In this document: in pieces, positions 17,922 through 26,316 of the stretch
Layout: every line of letters starts with the position of its first letter
Numbering within the stretch: position 1 is the first letter of the stretch
From: Xanthomarina sp. F2636L
Lineage (GTDB): Bacteria > Bacteroidota > Bacteroidia > Flavobacteriales > Flavobacteriaceae
DNA: 64,000 nucleotides
NCBI RefSeq assembly: GCF_026410195.1
Contig: NZ_JAPMLM010000074.1
Coordinates: 1 to 64,000, forward strand
Direction: 5' to 3'
The notes under the pieces: generated by a model
Told to the model about the DNA's origin: nothing
The model's input: only the letters and a program-made list of their open reading frames with translations
The model's database searches: none
Position numbers and translations under genes: made by a program

Positions 17922-17949
17922 AAAAAGCCTCGAAATTTCGAGGCTTTTT
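17922..17949. terminator. Bidirectional terminator (cold-shock gene and pheT)
   Basis: A perfect 28-base palindrome centred on GAAATTTC, with A's on the left and T's on the right, so it can end transcripts from both convergent genes. It ends 21 bases short of the pheT stop. Confidence 0.92.
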
Positions 17950-17970
17950 TTTTGAATGAGATTGAATCTT

Positions 17971-20397
17971 TTATCTTAATTCTGCTCCAAGTTCTTTTGT
18001 AAAGTTATCTTGAAGCTTTGTCATAATTTTATCTATTTGCTTATCTGTAAGTGTTTTACTCTGGTCTTGAAAAGTAAAACTTACAGCATAACTTTTCTTT
18101 CCTTGAGGCAAGTTATTTCCTTGAAACACATCGAATAAGTTCACGCTTTTTAGTATTTTCTTTTCAGTCTGTCCTGCTATTCTATCTATATCTTCAAAAG
18201 AAATAGAATTGTCTAGTAACAAAGCAAAATCTCTTTTTATTTCTGGATATTTTGGAATACTTTTAAAGGTAATGGTGTTGTGTTTTACTAAAGAGATAAC
18301 TTCTTCCCAATTAAAATCGGCAAACAATACGTTTTGAGAAATTCCAAAATGTTTTAAAATAGATTTTTTAACCAACCCAAATTCTACAAGTTGCTTCTTC
18401 CCTATTGAAAAAATAATGCCTTCATTAAATACATCATTTTTAAAAGAAGATTCTTTAATTCCTGTTAATCCCAAACGCTCTAAAACACTTGTTACAACTC
18501 CTTTCATAAAGAAAAAATCTGATGGCTGTGAAGTTACATTCCAACGATCATTATGTTTATTTCCTGTAATAAACAAAGACAGATGTTTCAATTCTACTTT
18601 TTTATCACCAAAATTGTGATAGGTTTTGCCAAATTCAAACAACTTCAAATTTTCTCTTTTCCTATTAATATTATGACTTACATTCTCTAAACCAGAAAAT
18701 AAAACAGATTGTCTTAAAACACTTAAATCATGACTTAAAGGATTCAACATCCCTACCTGATGTTCTGCTTTAAGTTGCTCGCTTAATTTTGTGTAATCTG
18801 GAGTTGTTAAAGAATTAGATAGGGTTTCAAAAAATCCTTGAGAAGCTAATTGGTTTCCAATAACATTTTGCAGTTTATAATCCTCAAATCTGGTAGTATT
18901 TGCAATGGTTGCATTTAACTTTTCAGTAGTTTTAATGTTGTTATAACCATAAACCCTAAGTATTTCCTCTATAATATCTGCTTCGCGTTGAACGTCATTT
19001 CTATAGGCTGGAACAGTAAGTCCTAAACCTGTTTCGGTAACATTATTAATTTTAATTTCTAAAGACATTAAAATTCGTTTTATAATGTCTTCAGGAATAT
19101 TTTCACCAATTAGTTTCTTTGCATTATCAAAACTTAAACGCACTTGAAAATCTTCAATTTTGTTAGGGTAAAAGTCAAAAATATCGCTCGTTATTTCTCC
19201 TCCAGCAATTTCTTGAATTAAAAGTGCGGCTCTTTTTAAAGCGTATTCCGTAATGTTTGGATCAATACCTCTTTCAAACCTAAAAGATGCATCTGTATTT
19301 AAATTATGTCTTTTTGCAGTTTTTCTAATGCTTACAGGGTTAAAAAACGCGCTTTCAAGAAAAATACTTGTTGTTCCATCTGTAACTCCAGAATGGATAC
19401 CTCCGAGAACTCCGGCAAAACACATCGGATTTTCAGCATCACAAATCATTAAATCTTCATCATGTAACTCACGTTCTATGCCATCAAGTGTTGTAAATTT
19501 CGTGCCTTTTTCCAGAGTTTTTACTTCAATTTTATTACCAGAAATCTTAGCCGTATCGAACGCGTGTAAAGGCTGTCCTAATTCGTGCAACACATAATTA
19601 GTAATATCTACTATATTGTTTTTTGGTGTTAAGCCAATTGCTTTTAATCTATTTTGCAACCATTTAGGCGAAGGTTCTACTTTTATTCCAGAAATGGTTA
19701 ATCCGCAATATCTAGGAGCTAAATCCTTCTTTTTTACATCTACATCAATGCGTAAGGTTCTATTATCTACATGGAAAGCACTTACTGAAGGTGTTATTAA
19801 TTCTAAAGTAACATCTTTTTGAAGAAAACCAGCTTTTAAATCACGAGCAGTTCCAAAATGACTCATAGCATCTGCCCTATTTGGTGTTAACCCAATTTCA
19901 AACACCTGGTCGTTTTCTACTTCAAAAACATCAGCAAGAAGCGCTCCTATTTCAAGTTTGGAATCAAGAACCATAATGCCATCATGCGATTCCCCTAAGC
20001 CAAGTTCATCTTCAGCGCAAATCATTCCATGACTCTCTTCTCCTCTAATCTTACCTTTTTTTATGGTCCATGGCTCGCCTGCTTCAGTATATAAAGTAGT
20101 TCCAATTGTTGCAACTGGCACTTTTTGTCCTGCAGCTACATTTGGAGCGCCACAAACTATTTGTAACGGATTTTCTAAACCTACATTTACTGTAGTTATT
20201 TTTAGTCTATCGGCATTTGGATGTTGCACACAGGTTAAAACCTCTCCAACTACAATACCTTCCAAACCTCCTTTTACAGACTGAAAGGAAGTAACTCCCT
20301 CTACTTCAAGACCTAGATCTGTAAGTAGTTCGCTAATTTGGTCAGGAGACCAAGTCGTTTTGATAAATTGTTTTAACCAATTGTAAGAAATCTTCAT
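17971..20397 (-). CDS. pheT: Phenylalanine-tRNA ligase beta subunit
   Basis: At 808 residues this matches the full-length bacterial PheT, which pairs with PheS (not in this window) to charge tRNA-Phe. Visible domains in order: N-terminal KISYNWLKQFI start, tRNA-binding EMAP-like domain (about 40-150, CVQHPNADRLKI), B3/B4 editing region (about 210-390, with HELGQPLHAFD), B5 domain (about 400-470), the class II-like core, and the C-terminal anticodon-binding FDX-ACB domain (about 715-808, KYPEIKRDFALLLD). pheS and pheT are often separated in this phylum, and here pheT has its own strong promoter. Confidence 0.97.
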   Translation of the reverse strand: MKISYNWLKQFIKTTWSPDQISELLTDLGLEVEGVTSFQSVKGGLEGIVVGEVLTCVQHPNADRLKITTVNVGLENPLQIVCGAPNVAAGQKVPVATIGTTLYTEAGEPWTIKKGKIRGEESHGMICAEDELGLGESHDGIMVLDSKLEIGALLADVFEVENDQVFEIGLTPNRADAMSHFGTARDLKAGFLQKDVTLELITPSVSAFHVDNRTLRIDVDVKKKDLAPRYCGLTISGIKVEPSPKWLQNRLKAIGLTPKNNIVDITNYVLHELGQPLHAFDTAKISGNKIEVKTLEKGTKFTTLDGIERELHDEDLMICDAENPMCFAGVLGGIHSGVTDGTTSIFLESAFFNPVSIRKTAKRHNLNTDASFRFERGIDPNITEYALKRAALLIQEIAGGEITSDIFDFYPNKIEDFQVRLSFDNAKKLIGENIPEDIIKRILMSLEIKINNVTETGLGLTVPAYRNDVQREADIIEEILRVYGYNNIKTTEKLNATIANTTRFEDYKLQNVIGNQLASQGFFETLSNSLTTPDYTKLSEQLKAEHQVGMLNPLSHDLSVLRQSVLFSGLENVSHNINRKRENLKLFEFGKTYHNFGDKKVELKHLSLFITGNKHNDRWNVTSQPSDFFFMKGVVTSVLERLGLTGIKESSFKNDVFNEGIIFSIGKKQLVEFGLVKKSILKHFGISQNVLFADFNWEEVISLVKHNTITFKSIPKYPEIKRDFALLLDNSISFEDIDRIAGQTEKKILKSVNLFDVFQGNNLPQGKKSYAVSFTFQDQSKTLTDKQIDKIMTKLQDNFTKELGAELR

Positions 20398-20419
20398 GCT
20401 TGCTTTATTCTTTAGAGCG

Positions 20420-20451
20420 CAAAGATAAAATATTGCTTTTTAGCATTCAAA
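20420..20451 (-). promoter_or_regulatory. Promoter of pheT
   Basis: On the minus strand TTTG (20451-20448), 20 bases, TATCTTTG (20427-20420), ending 22 bases before the ATG. This is one of the best consensus matches in the window. Confidence 0.8.
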
Positions 20452-20550
20452 CAAAGCTTTAAAAATTGTAACTATTAATTAGCAAAACTCTAATTAATAA
20501 TTAAATTTGATAAACCCCAACAAAACCCTAAATGTTAAAACTTTAACAAT

Positions 20551-20566
20551 TTGGCATTATTATTGT
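20551..20566 (+). promoter_or_regulatory. Candidate sigma-54 promoter, first paralogue
   Basis: TTGGCATTATTATTGT has the -24 GG and -12 G exactly 10 bases apart, as in TTGGCAC-N5-TTGC, with T in place of the final C. It sits 31 bases before ATG 20598 and is conserved intact in front of the second copy. Confidence 0.5.
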
Positions 20567-20597
20567 GATAATCGTCCTACATCTAAAACCTATCCGT

Positions 20598-23042
20598 ATG
20601 AAAGCTAATTTACTCTCCATGTTATTGCTTCTTGTCACTTTAAGTATCTCGAGTCAGGAAAATTTTTCAGAACAAACAAAAACCTTTTTAGATGAGAATG
20701 CTTATCTAAATAATGTTGAAAAAGAGAAGTTTTATCTCCATACCAACAAAACCACCTATTATGCTGGAGAAAAGATTTGGTTTAAGGCCTACATTGTAGA
20801 AGATTCCAATAATAAACCCAATTTAAATACAACCAACATATTTGTAAATTTTTATTCTCCTGAAAAAAAACTCATTAGCAGTCAGCTTTATTATGCTGAA
20901 GCAGGTTTTACTTATGGTGAAATGGAGATTCATCCAGATTTAATTTCTGGAACGTATTATATGGATATTGATACAAATAAAAATAGAAACTTTAAAAGTG
21001 GCTCTGTGATTTCCATTCAAGTGCTGAGCACTTCAAAAACATCAGAAAACACTTTAGCTGATATTAAAACCAAAAACTCCACTGAAACAAATGTTGAGTC
21101 CAATTACACCATGGCGTTTTATCCTGAAAGCCAAACTGTATTAAAGGACGAAATCAACAACATTGCCTTTACCATAAAAAACAATCAAGTTCCAGTTAAA
21201 GCTTCAGGGAAAATTATCGATAATACTTCTGGAGAAACTATTACTCGATTTATGAGCGACATTTATGGGATGGGACGTTTTAGCCTCTTGTATAATGGTT
21301 CTTTTTCTGCTGTAATAAATGTTGACGGAATCGATGAAAAATTCCCTTTGCCAGAAGCAAATCCGTTAGGGTTTATCATTCAGAAAAAATTAGATTTTAA
21401 GAACGAAAACACAACCTCCTTTTTATTAAAAACCAATAACGCTACAAGTTCTAAATACAGAAACGAGTCTGTAGTTTTAGTTTTACATAGAAATGGTTTT
21501 GCAAAATCTGTTGCTCCCATTGAAATAAACAAGGAAGCAACCAGCTATCAAATAAACTTCTTAAATAAAGATTTATTTTCTGGTATAAACACGCTTACCT
21601 TATTCGATAAAACCAACAAACCTATTTCGGAATATTCCTTTTGGAATGAGCCAGAAAACATAGAATTGGAAGTCACGCAATTTCAAGCCTCGTCAGATTC
21701 CATTACACTAGACTTCAGGATGCTAAACAAACTAGCAGACGCTAATTTAAGTGTGTCTGTATTGCCTGCAGCAACCATTTCTTATAACAATCAGCAAAAT
21801 ATAATAACCGAGTTTCAACTAGCTCCTTACTTAAATGACACAGGGTTTAATTTAGCCAATTACTATAACAAAACCAATGGTAACAAGCATAGTATGGATT
21901 TACTAATTCAGACGGGTAAAAAAAACAATCAAATTCAAAGAAATATTACATCTGAGAACGACTTGGTTTTCCAGCCAGAACATGGCGTTAAAATTAGAGG
22001 CTCTGTCAACTCTAAAGATAAAGATCTATCTAAACACAAAGTGATGTTATCTTCAACCGAAAACAACATTCTATCTATAAAACCATTAAAAGGGGAAAGA
22101 CAATTTGAATTCGATAGTTTGAAGTTAGTACATCCTTCAAAATATAAATTAGCACTATTAAATAAAAAAGGGGAAATTGTAAAAGCCAACTTTTACATCT
22201 ATAATAACTTTAATAAATATCGTCCAGATAGTTTGCTTACCAAACCAACTGAAGAGTATTCTAAAACAACATTTGAAACTGTATACACTTTAGAAGACGA
22301 ATATGTCCCTCAATTAATGGAAGAAGAAATACTCGATGAAATTTTGATAAAAGCTAAAGTTAAAGCTAGAGAGAATAAAGAAATTTTAGAAGATAGAATA
22401 CTGGCTAAAGTAAGAAATGTAGGATTCACTAGAATCCATATCCCAGACGAGAAAAGTTATGTAGGCGCTAGTGTAGTCTTTTATTTAAGAACGCTTCCTA
22501 GCATTTTTGTCGTACAAGATAGTCGTTCTGTAACTATAATGAGTACAAGAGGACCAGGAGCTGGAGCATTTATGAAAGATGAAAATAATAATAGTGGAAA
22601 ACAATTAGGATATTATATCCTTTTAGATGAGATTCCTATAAGTGACCATTCAGAATTATTATATATGCAAATGTTCGATATTGCTGCAGTAACAGTAAAT
22701 GCTAACGGAAGTATTATTAATATCTATTCAAAAACCTACGAGCTAATGAAAGGTCTTGGAACAATGGTTAATTCAGATATTCAAATAAGTGAAACGGAAT
22801 TTGGATTTAGCTTACCTAAAGAAACTTTTAAGAATTCTGAAATTTATTTCCCTAACCAAACTTCGGAAGAATTATATAGCACCATCGATTGGATTCCAAA
22901 TTTTTATTTAAACTCTAAAACACCTAACTACCTTACTATTAGCACAAAAAAACATCAAAAATTAAAATTGTTTATTAATGGCATGAATGCTAATAGTCAA
23001 TTAGTTTATAAAAGTGTTACTATAGAGCAAGAGTCTAATTAG
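20598..23042 (+). CDS. Exported MG2 / TonB-plug domain protein, copy 1
   Basis: From ATG 20598 the product is 814 residues. An upstream GTG in frame (20565) lies inside the promoter element and is rejected. A signal peptide (about 1-20) is expected to be cut before Gln. Residues about 38-140 resemble a macroglobulin MG2 domain (KFYLHTNKTTYYAGEKIWFKA). Further beta-rich repeats follow, then a TonB-receptor plug-like domain (about 590-715, with RGPGAG and YYILLDEIPISDHSELLYMQM). No beta-barrel follows; only about 80 residues remain. This copy has lost the Gly-rich GSGGV part of the plug kept in copy 2. The function is unknown; a periplasmic or surface role is inferred. A tandem paralogue follows 170 bases later. 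Confidence 0.82.
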   Translation: MKANLLSMLLLLVTLSISSQENFSEQTKTFLDENAYLNNVEKEKFYLHTNKTTYYAGEKIWFKAYIVEDSNNKPNLNTTNIFVNFYSPEKKLISSQLYYAEAGFTYGEMEIHPDLISGTYYMDIDTNKNRNFKSGSVISIQVLSTSKTSENTLADIKTKNSTETNVESNYTMAFYPESQTVLKDEINNIAFTIKNNQVPVKASGKIIDNTSGETITRFMSDIYGMGRFSLLYNGSFSAVINVDGIDEKFPLPEANPLGFIIQKKLDFKNENTTSFLLKTNNATSSKYRNESVVLVLHRNGFAKSVAPIEINKEATSYQINFLNKDLFSGINTLTLFDKTNKPISEYSFWNEPENIELEVTQFQASSDSITLDFRMLNKLADANLSVSVLPAATISYNNQQNIITEFQLAPYLNDTGFNLANYYNKTNGNKHSMDLLIQTGKKNNQIQRNITSENDLVFQPEHGVKIRGSVNSKDKDLSKHKVMLSSTENNILSIKPLKGERQFEFDSLKLVHPSKYKLALLNKKGEIVKANFYIYNNFNKYRPDSLLTKPTEEYSKTTFETVYTLEDEYVPQLMEEEILDEILIKAKVKARENKEILEDRILAKVRNVGFTRIHIPDEKSYVGASVVFYLRTLPSIFVVQDSRSVTIMSTRGPGAGAFMKDENNNSGKQLGYYILLDEIPISDHSELLYMQMFDIAAVTVNANGSIINIYSKTYELMKGLGTMVNSDIQISETEFGFSLPKETFKNSEIYFPNQTSEELYSTIDWIPNFYLNSKTPNYLTISTKKHQKLKLFINGMNANSQLVYKSVTIEQESN
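21510..21673 (+). repeat. 164-base block identical to 24122-24285
   Basis: By direct reading this block is identical base for base to the one in the second paralogue, including all silent positions, while the flanks differ. This suggests recent gene conversion between the two tandem copies. Confidence 0.85.
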
Positions 23043-23165
23043 ATATTTTTTATAATAAAATTTCAGGTTTTGGTTAACATTCAGACCAAAAAAACATTTA
23101 TTTTTAAAATAATAATTAAATTTGATAAACCCCAATAAAACCCTAAATGTTAAAATTTTAACAAT

Positions 23166-23181
23166 TTGGCATTATTATTGT
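23166..23181 (+). promoter_or_regulatory. Candidate sigma-54 promoter, second paralogue
   Basis: The same 16-base element as at 20551, again 31 bases before the chosen ATG. The surrounding 100 bases (about 23112-23215) repeat 20497-20600 with a handful of differences. Confidence 0.5.
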
Positions 23182-23212
23182 GATAATCGTCCTACATCTA
23201 AAACCTATCCGT

Positions 23213-25660
23213 ATGAAAACTAATCTACTCTTCTTATTACTTCTTGTCACTTTAAGTATCTCGAGCCAAGAAAGTTTTTCAGAACAAACAAAAACCTTTT
23301 TAGATGAGAATACTTATCTAAATAATGTTGAAAAAGAGAAGTTTTATCTCCACACCAACAAAACCACCTATTATGCTGGAGAAAAGATTTGGTTTAAGGC
23401 CTACATTGTAGAAGATTCCAATAATAAACCCAATTTAAATACAACCAACATATTTGTAAATTTTTATTCTTCTGAAAAAAAATTAATTAGCAGTCAGCTT
23501 TATTATGCTGAAGCAGGTTTTGCTTATGGAGAAATGGAGATTCATCCAGATTTAATTTCTGGAACGTATTATATGGATATTGATACAAATAAAAATAGAA
23601 ACTTTAAAAGCGGTTCGGTTATCCCAATTCAAATTTTAAGTACTACTGAAGATACTGAAAATGATGTTTTACTTACTGCCGAAACTAGCATAGCTGAAGT
23701 TAACAACCAAGACCAATACAACATGGTCTTTTTTCCAGAGAGCCAAACTATTCTAAAAGACAACCTAAACAACATTGCTTTTACCATAAAAAACAATCAA
23801 GTTCCAGTTAAAGCTTCAGGGAAAATTATAGATAATAAAACTGGGGAAACCGTTACTCGATTTATGAGCGACACCTATGGCATGGGTAAGTTTAACTTAA
23901 TGTATAACAGTTCTTTTTCCGCTGTAATGAATATTAATGGCATTGAAAAATCGTTTGCATTGCCACAAGCAAGCCCAATGGGTTTCATTATTCAGAAAAA
24001 ACTACAATCTAGTTATGAAAATACAACTTCCTTTTTATTAAAAACAAATTTAGCTACAAGTTCCAACTATAAAGACGAATCTTTAATTTTGGTATTACAT
24101 AGAAACGGATTTGCGAAGTCTGTTGCTCCCATTGAAATAAACAAGGAAGCAACCAGCTATCAAATAAACTTCTTAAATAAAGATTTATTTTCTGGTATAA
24201 ACACGCTTACCTTATTCGATAAAACCAACAAACCTATTTCGGAATATTCCTTTTGGAATGAGCCAGAAAACATAGAATTGGAAGTAACGCAATTTCAAGC
24301 CTCAACAGACTCCATTACACTAGACTTCAAGATGCTAAACAAACTGGCAGATGCTAATTTAAGTGTATCTGTATTGCCTGAAGCAACCATTTCTTATAAC
24401 AATCAACAAAATATCATAACCGAATTTCAACTAACTCCTTACTTAAATGACACAGGGTTTAATTTAGCCAATTACTACAATAAAACCAATGGTAACAAGC
24501 ATAGTATGGATTTAATAGTTCAAACAGCTAAAAAAAATAATCAAATTCAAAGAAATATTGCATCTGAAAACGACTTGGTTTTCCAGCCAGAACATGGCGT
24601 TAAAATAAGAGGTTCTGTCAATTCTAAAGATAAAGATTTATCTAAACACAAAGTGATGTTATCTTCAACCGAAAACAACATTCTATCTATAAAGCCTTTA
24701 AAAGGAAAGAACCAATTTGAATTCGATAGTTTGATGTTAGCACATCCTTCAAAATACAAATTAGCACTTTTAAATAAAAAAGGGGAAATTGAAAAAGCTA
24801 ACTTTTACATCTATAAAGATTTTAATACATATCGTCCAGATAGCTTGCTTACCAAACCAATTGAAGAGTATTCTAAAACAAGATTTGAAACTGTATATAC
24901 TTTAGAAGACGAATATTTACCTTTATTATTGGACGAAGAAGTTCTTGATGAAGTTTTAGTAAAAACCCAAGTAAAATCAGATTCCGAAATTTTAAAAACA
25001 AGAATCGAAGATAAGGTTATGGCTAAAGGATTCTCAAAAGTCTATATCCCAGATGAAAAAAGTTTTGCTGGAGCTGACTTGATTTTTTATTTTAGAACGC
25101 TTTCTAGTATTAAAGTTATTCAAGATACTCGATCTGTAGTTTTAATAAAATCTAGAGGACCTGGAGCTGGTTCGCTTAAAAAAAATGGACACCAAGAGCA
25201 ATACTTAGTATATTTTGATGACATTCCTATGAATGACCATTCAGAATTACTAGGCATCCAGATGTTTGATATTGCATCAGTAACTGTAAACGCTACTGGA
25301 GCAGGATATGGGATTCAAGGTTCTGGAGGAGTTATTCACATTTACTCTAAAACTCCCGAAATAATGAAAGGTATTGGAAACTTAGCAAACCCAGATATTC
25401 AAATAAGCGAGACTGAGTTTGGGTTTTGCTTACCTAAAGAAACATTTAAGAATTCTGAAATATATTTCCCTAACCAAACATCGGAAGAATTATACAGCAC
25501 CATCGATTGGATTCCAAATTTCTACTTAAACTCCAAAACACCTAATTATTTAACCATTAGCACAAAAAAACATAAAAACATAAGACTGTTTATTAATGGC
25601 ATGAATGCCAATGGTCAATTGATTTATAAAATGGTAACCATTACAAAAGAATCTAATTAA
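23213..25660 (+). CDS. Exported MG2 / TonB-plug domain protein, copy 2
   Basis: 815 residues from ATG 23213, with the same layout as copy 1: signal peptide cut before Gln, MG2-like N-terminal domain, beta-rich middle, plug-like domain (about 590-720) and a short Ig-like tail. Large stretches match copy 1 almost exactly (about 20-150, 310-560 and 735-815), while about 150-300 and 570-730 differ clearly. This copy retains AGYGIQGSGGVIHIYSK, the Gly-rich loop typical of TonB plugs. It ends 2 bases before the convergent ytxJ stop. The role is unknown. Confidence 0.82.
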   Translation: MKTNLLFLLLLVTLSISSQESFSEQTKTFLDENTYLNNVEKEKFYLHTNKTTYYAGEKIWFKAYIVEDSNNKPNLNTTNIFVNFYSSEKKLISSQLYYAEAGFAYGEMEIHPDLISGTYYMDIDTNKNRNFKSGSVIPIQILSTTEDTENDVLLTAETSIAEVNNQDQYNMVFFPESQTILKDNLNNIAFTIKNNQVPVKASGKIIDNKTGETVTRFMSDTYGMGKFNLMYNSSFSAVMNINGIEKSFALPQASPMGFIIQKKLQSSYENTTSFLLKTNLATSSNYKDESLILVLHRNGFAKSVAPIEINKEATSYQINFLNKDLFSGINTLTLFDKTNKPISEYSFWNEPENIELEVTQFQASTDSITLDFKMLNKLADANLSVSVLPEATISYNNQQNIITEFQLTPYLNDTGFNLANYYNKTNGNKHSMDLIVQTAKKNNQIQRNIASENDLVFQPEHGVKIRGSVNSKDKDLSKHKVMLSSTENNILSIKPLKGKNQFEFDSLMLAHPSKYKLALLNKKGEIEKANFYIYKDFNTYRPDSLLTKPIEEYSKTRFETVYTLEDEYLPLLLDEEVLDEVLVKTQVKSDSEILKTRIEDKVMAKGFSKVYIPDEKSFAGADLIFYFRTLSSIKVIQDTRSVVLIKSRGPGAGSLKKNGHQEQYLVYFDDIPMNDHSELLGIQMFDIASVTVNATGAGYGIQGSGGVIHIYSKTPEIMKGIGNLANPDIQISETEFGFCLPKETFKNSEIYFPNQTSEELYSTIDWIPNFYLNSKTPNYLTISTKKHKNIRLFINGMNANGQLIYKMVTITKESN
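24122..24285 (+). repeat. 164-base block identical to 21510-21673
   Basis: Second copy of the identical block; see the entry at 21510. Confidence 0.85.
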
Positions 25661-25662
25661 GT

Positions 25663-26049
25663 TTAAAGAAATTGTTCTATGTCCAAACTATTTATAGAAC
25701 CATGAGACGCATGTGCAACTACTACTCCATTTTTAATAATCAATAATTGTGGAGATTCGTGCATCACTTGAAACTTGTAGCCTGTTTCATTAGAAACATC
25801 GCGATAATTTAATAAATCTAAATAATATAAGTCTAAATTAACATTAACATCGTAGGCATCAATAAATTGATTCATTACCATCCTACTAATACCACAACGT
25901 GTTGAATGTTTAAAAATAACCTGTGTTTTAGTTTTAGATTTCTTTGCAACCTCATCTAACTGTGGCACACTTGTTAAAGCAATCCAAGGCAATATTTTTT
26001 CTTCTTTTTCTTCGGAAGAACCACTAAATATTTTATTAAAAAACCCCAT
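25663..26049 (-). CDS. ytxJ: Bacillithiol system redox-active protein YtxJ
   Basis: A 128-residue thioredoxin-fold protein with the single-cysteine motif KHSTRCGISRM (Cys52), the hallmark of YtxJ, a monothiol bacilliredoxin-like protein linked to bacillithiol in Bacillota and many Bacteroidota. The rest of the domain fits: LYYLDLLNYRDVSNETG and the cis-Pro strand HESPQLLIIKNG. It starts with MGFFNKIFSG and has no signal peptide, so it is cytoplasmic. It implies that the organism makes bacillithiol, which should be checked for bshA/B/C elsewhere in the genome. The stop is 2 bases from that of the convergent upstream gene. Confidence 0.93.
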   Translation of the reverse strand: MGFFNKIFSGSSEEKEEKILPWIALTSVPQLDEVAKKSKTKTQVIFKHSTRCGISRMVMNQFIDAYDVNVNLDLYYLDLLNYRDVSNETGYKFQVMHESPQLLIIKNGVVVAHASHGSINSLDIEQFL

Positions 26050-26064
26050 GAAACATGTCTTTTT

Positions 26065-26084
26065 TATTCCCGTAAGAACGGGAA
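26065..26084. repeat. ATTCCCG hairpin
   Basis: Perfect arms ATTCCCG/CGGGAAT around TAAGAA, with no T tract on either strand. It resembles one arm of the intergenic ATTCC repeats. The remaining gap to clpB (to 26316) has no gene. Confidence 0.45.
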
Positions 26085-26169
26085 TCTTATTAATTGATAT
26101 TTATATCAGACGAAGCTATTTTTTAAACCTTACAAACTGACTAAAAGTCACACTCTTATTGGTGCAATC

Positions 26170-26182
26170 AGACATTTTGTCT
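26170..26182. promoter_or_regulatory. Palindrome upstream of clpB
   Basis: AGACATTTTGTCT, arms of 5 bases, about 135 bases before the clpB ATG. A possible operator for stress control; no CIRCE element is present. The regulator is unknown. Confidence 0.3.
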
Positions 26183-26316
26183 TGCGCTTTGAGTTGGTAA
26201 GGTAATTGACTTACTAGTCATGTAAAGAACGTAAAAATTAACCTTGTCATAAAGAATAAAAGTAAAAAACTGAAAACTGTTTTACGTTTATCGAAATGAC
26301 AATTAAATAATATTAT

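Noticed and set aside
20565-20597. GTG start for the first MG2/plug paralogue (and the equivalent at 23180)
   Set aside because: The GTG is part of the sigma-54-like -12 element and would add 11 residues in front of a clean signal peptide.
26050-26316. Possible small gene or RNA upstream of clpB
   Set aside because: No open frame of convincing composition and no stable RNA-like hairpin; only repeat fragments and a palindrome.
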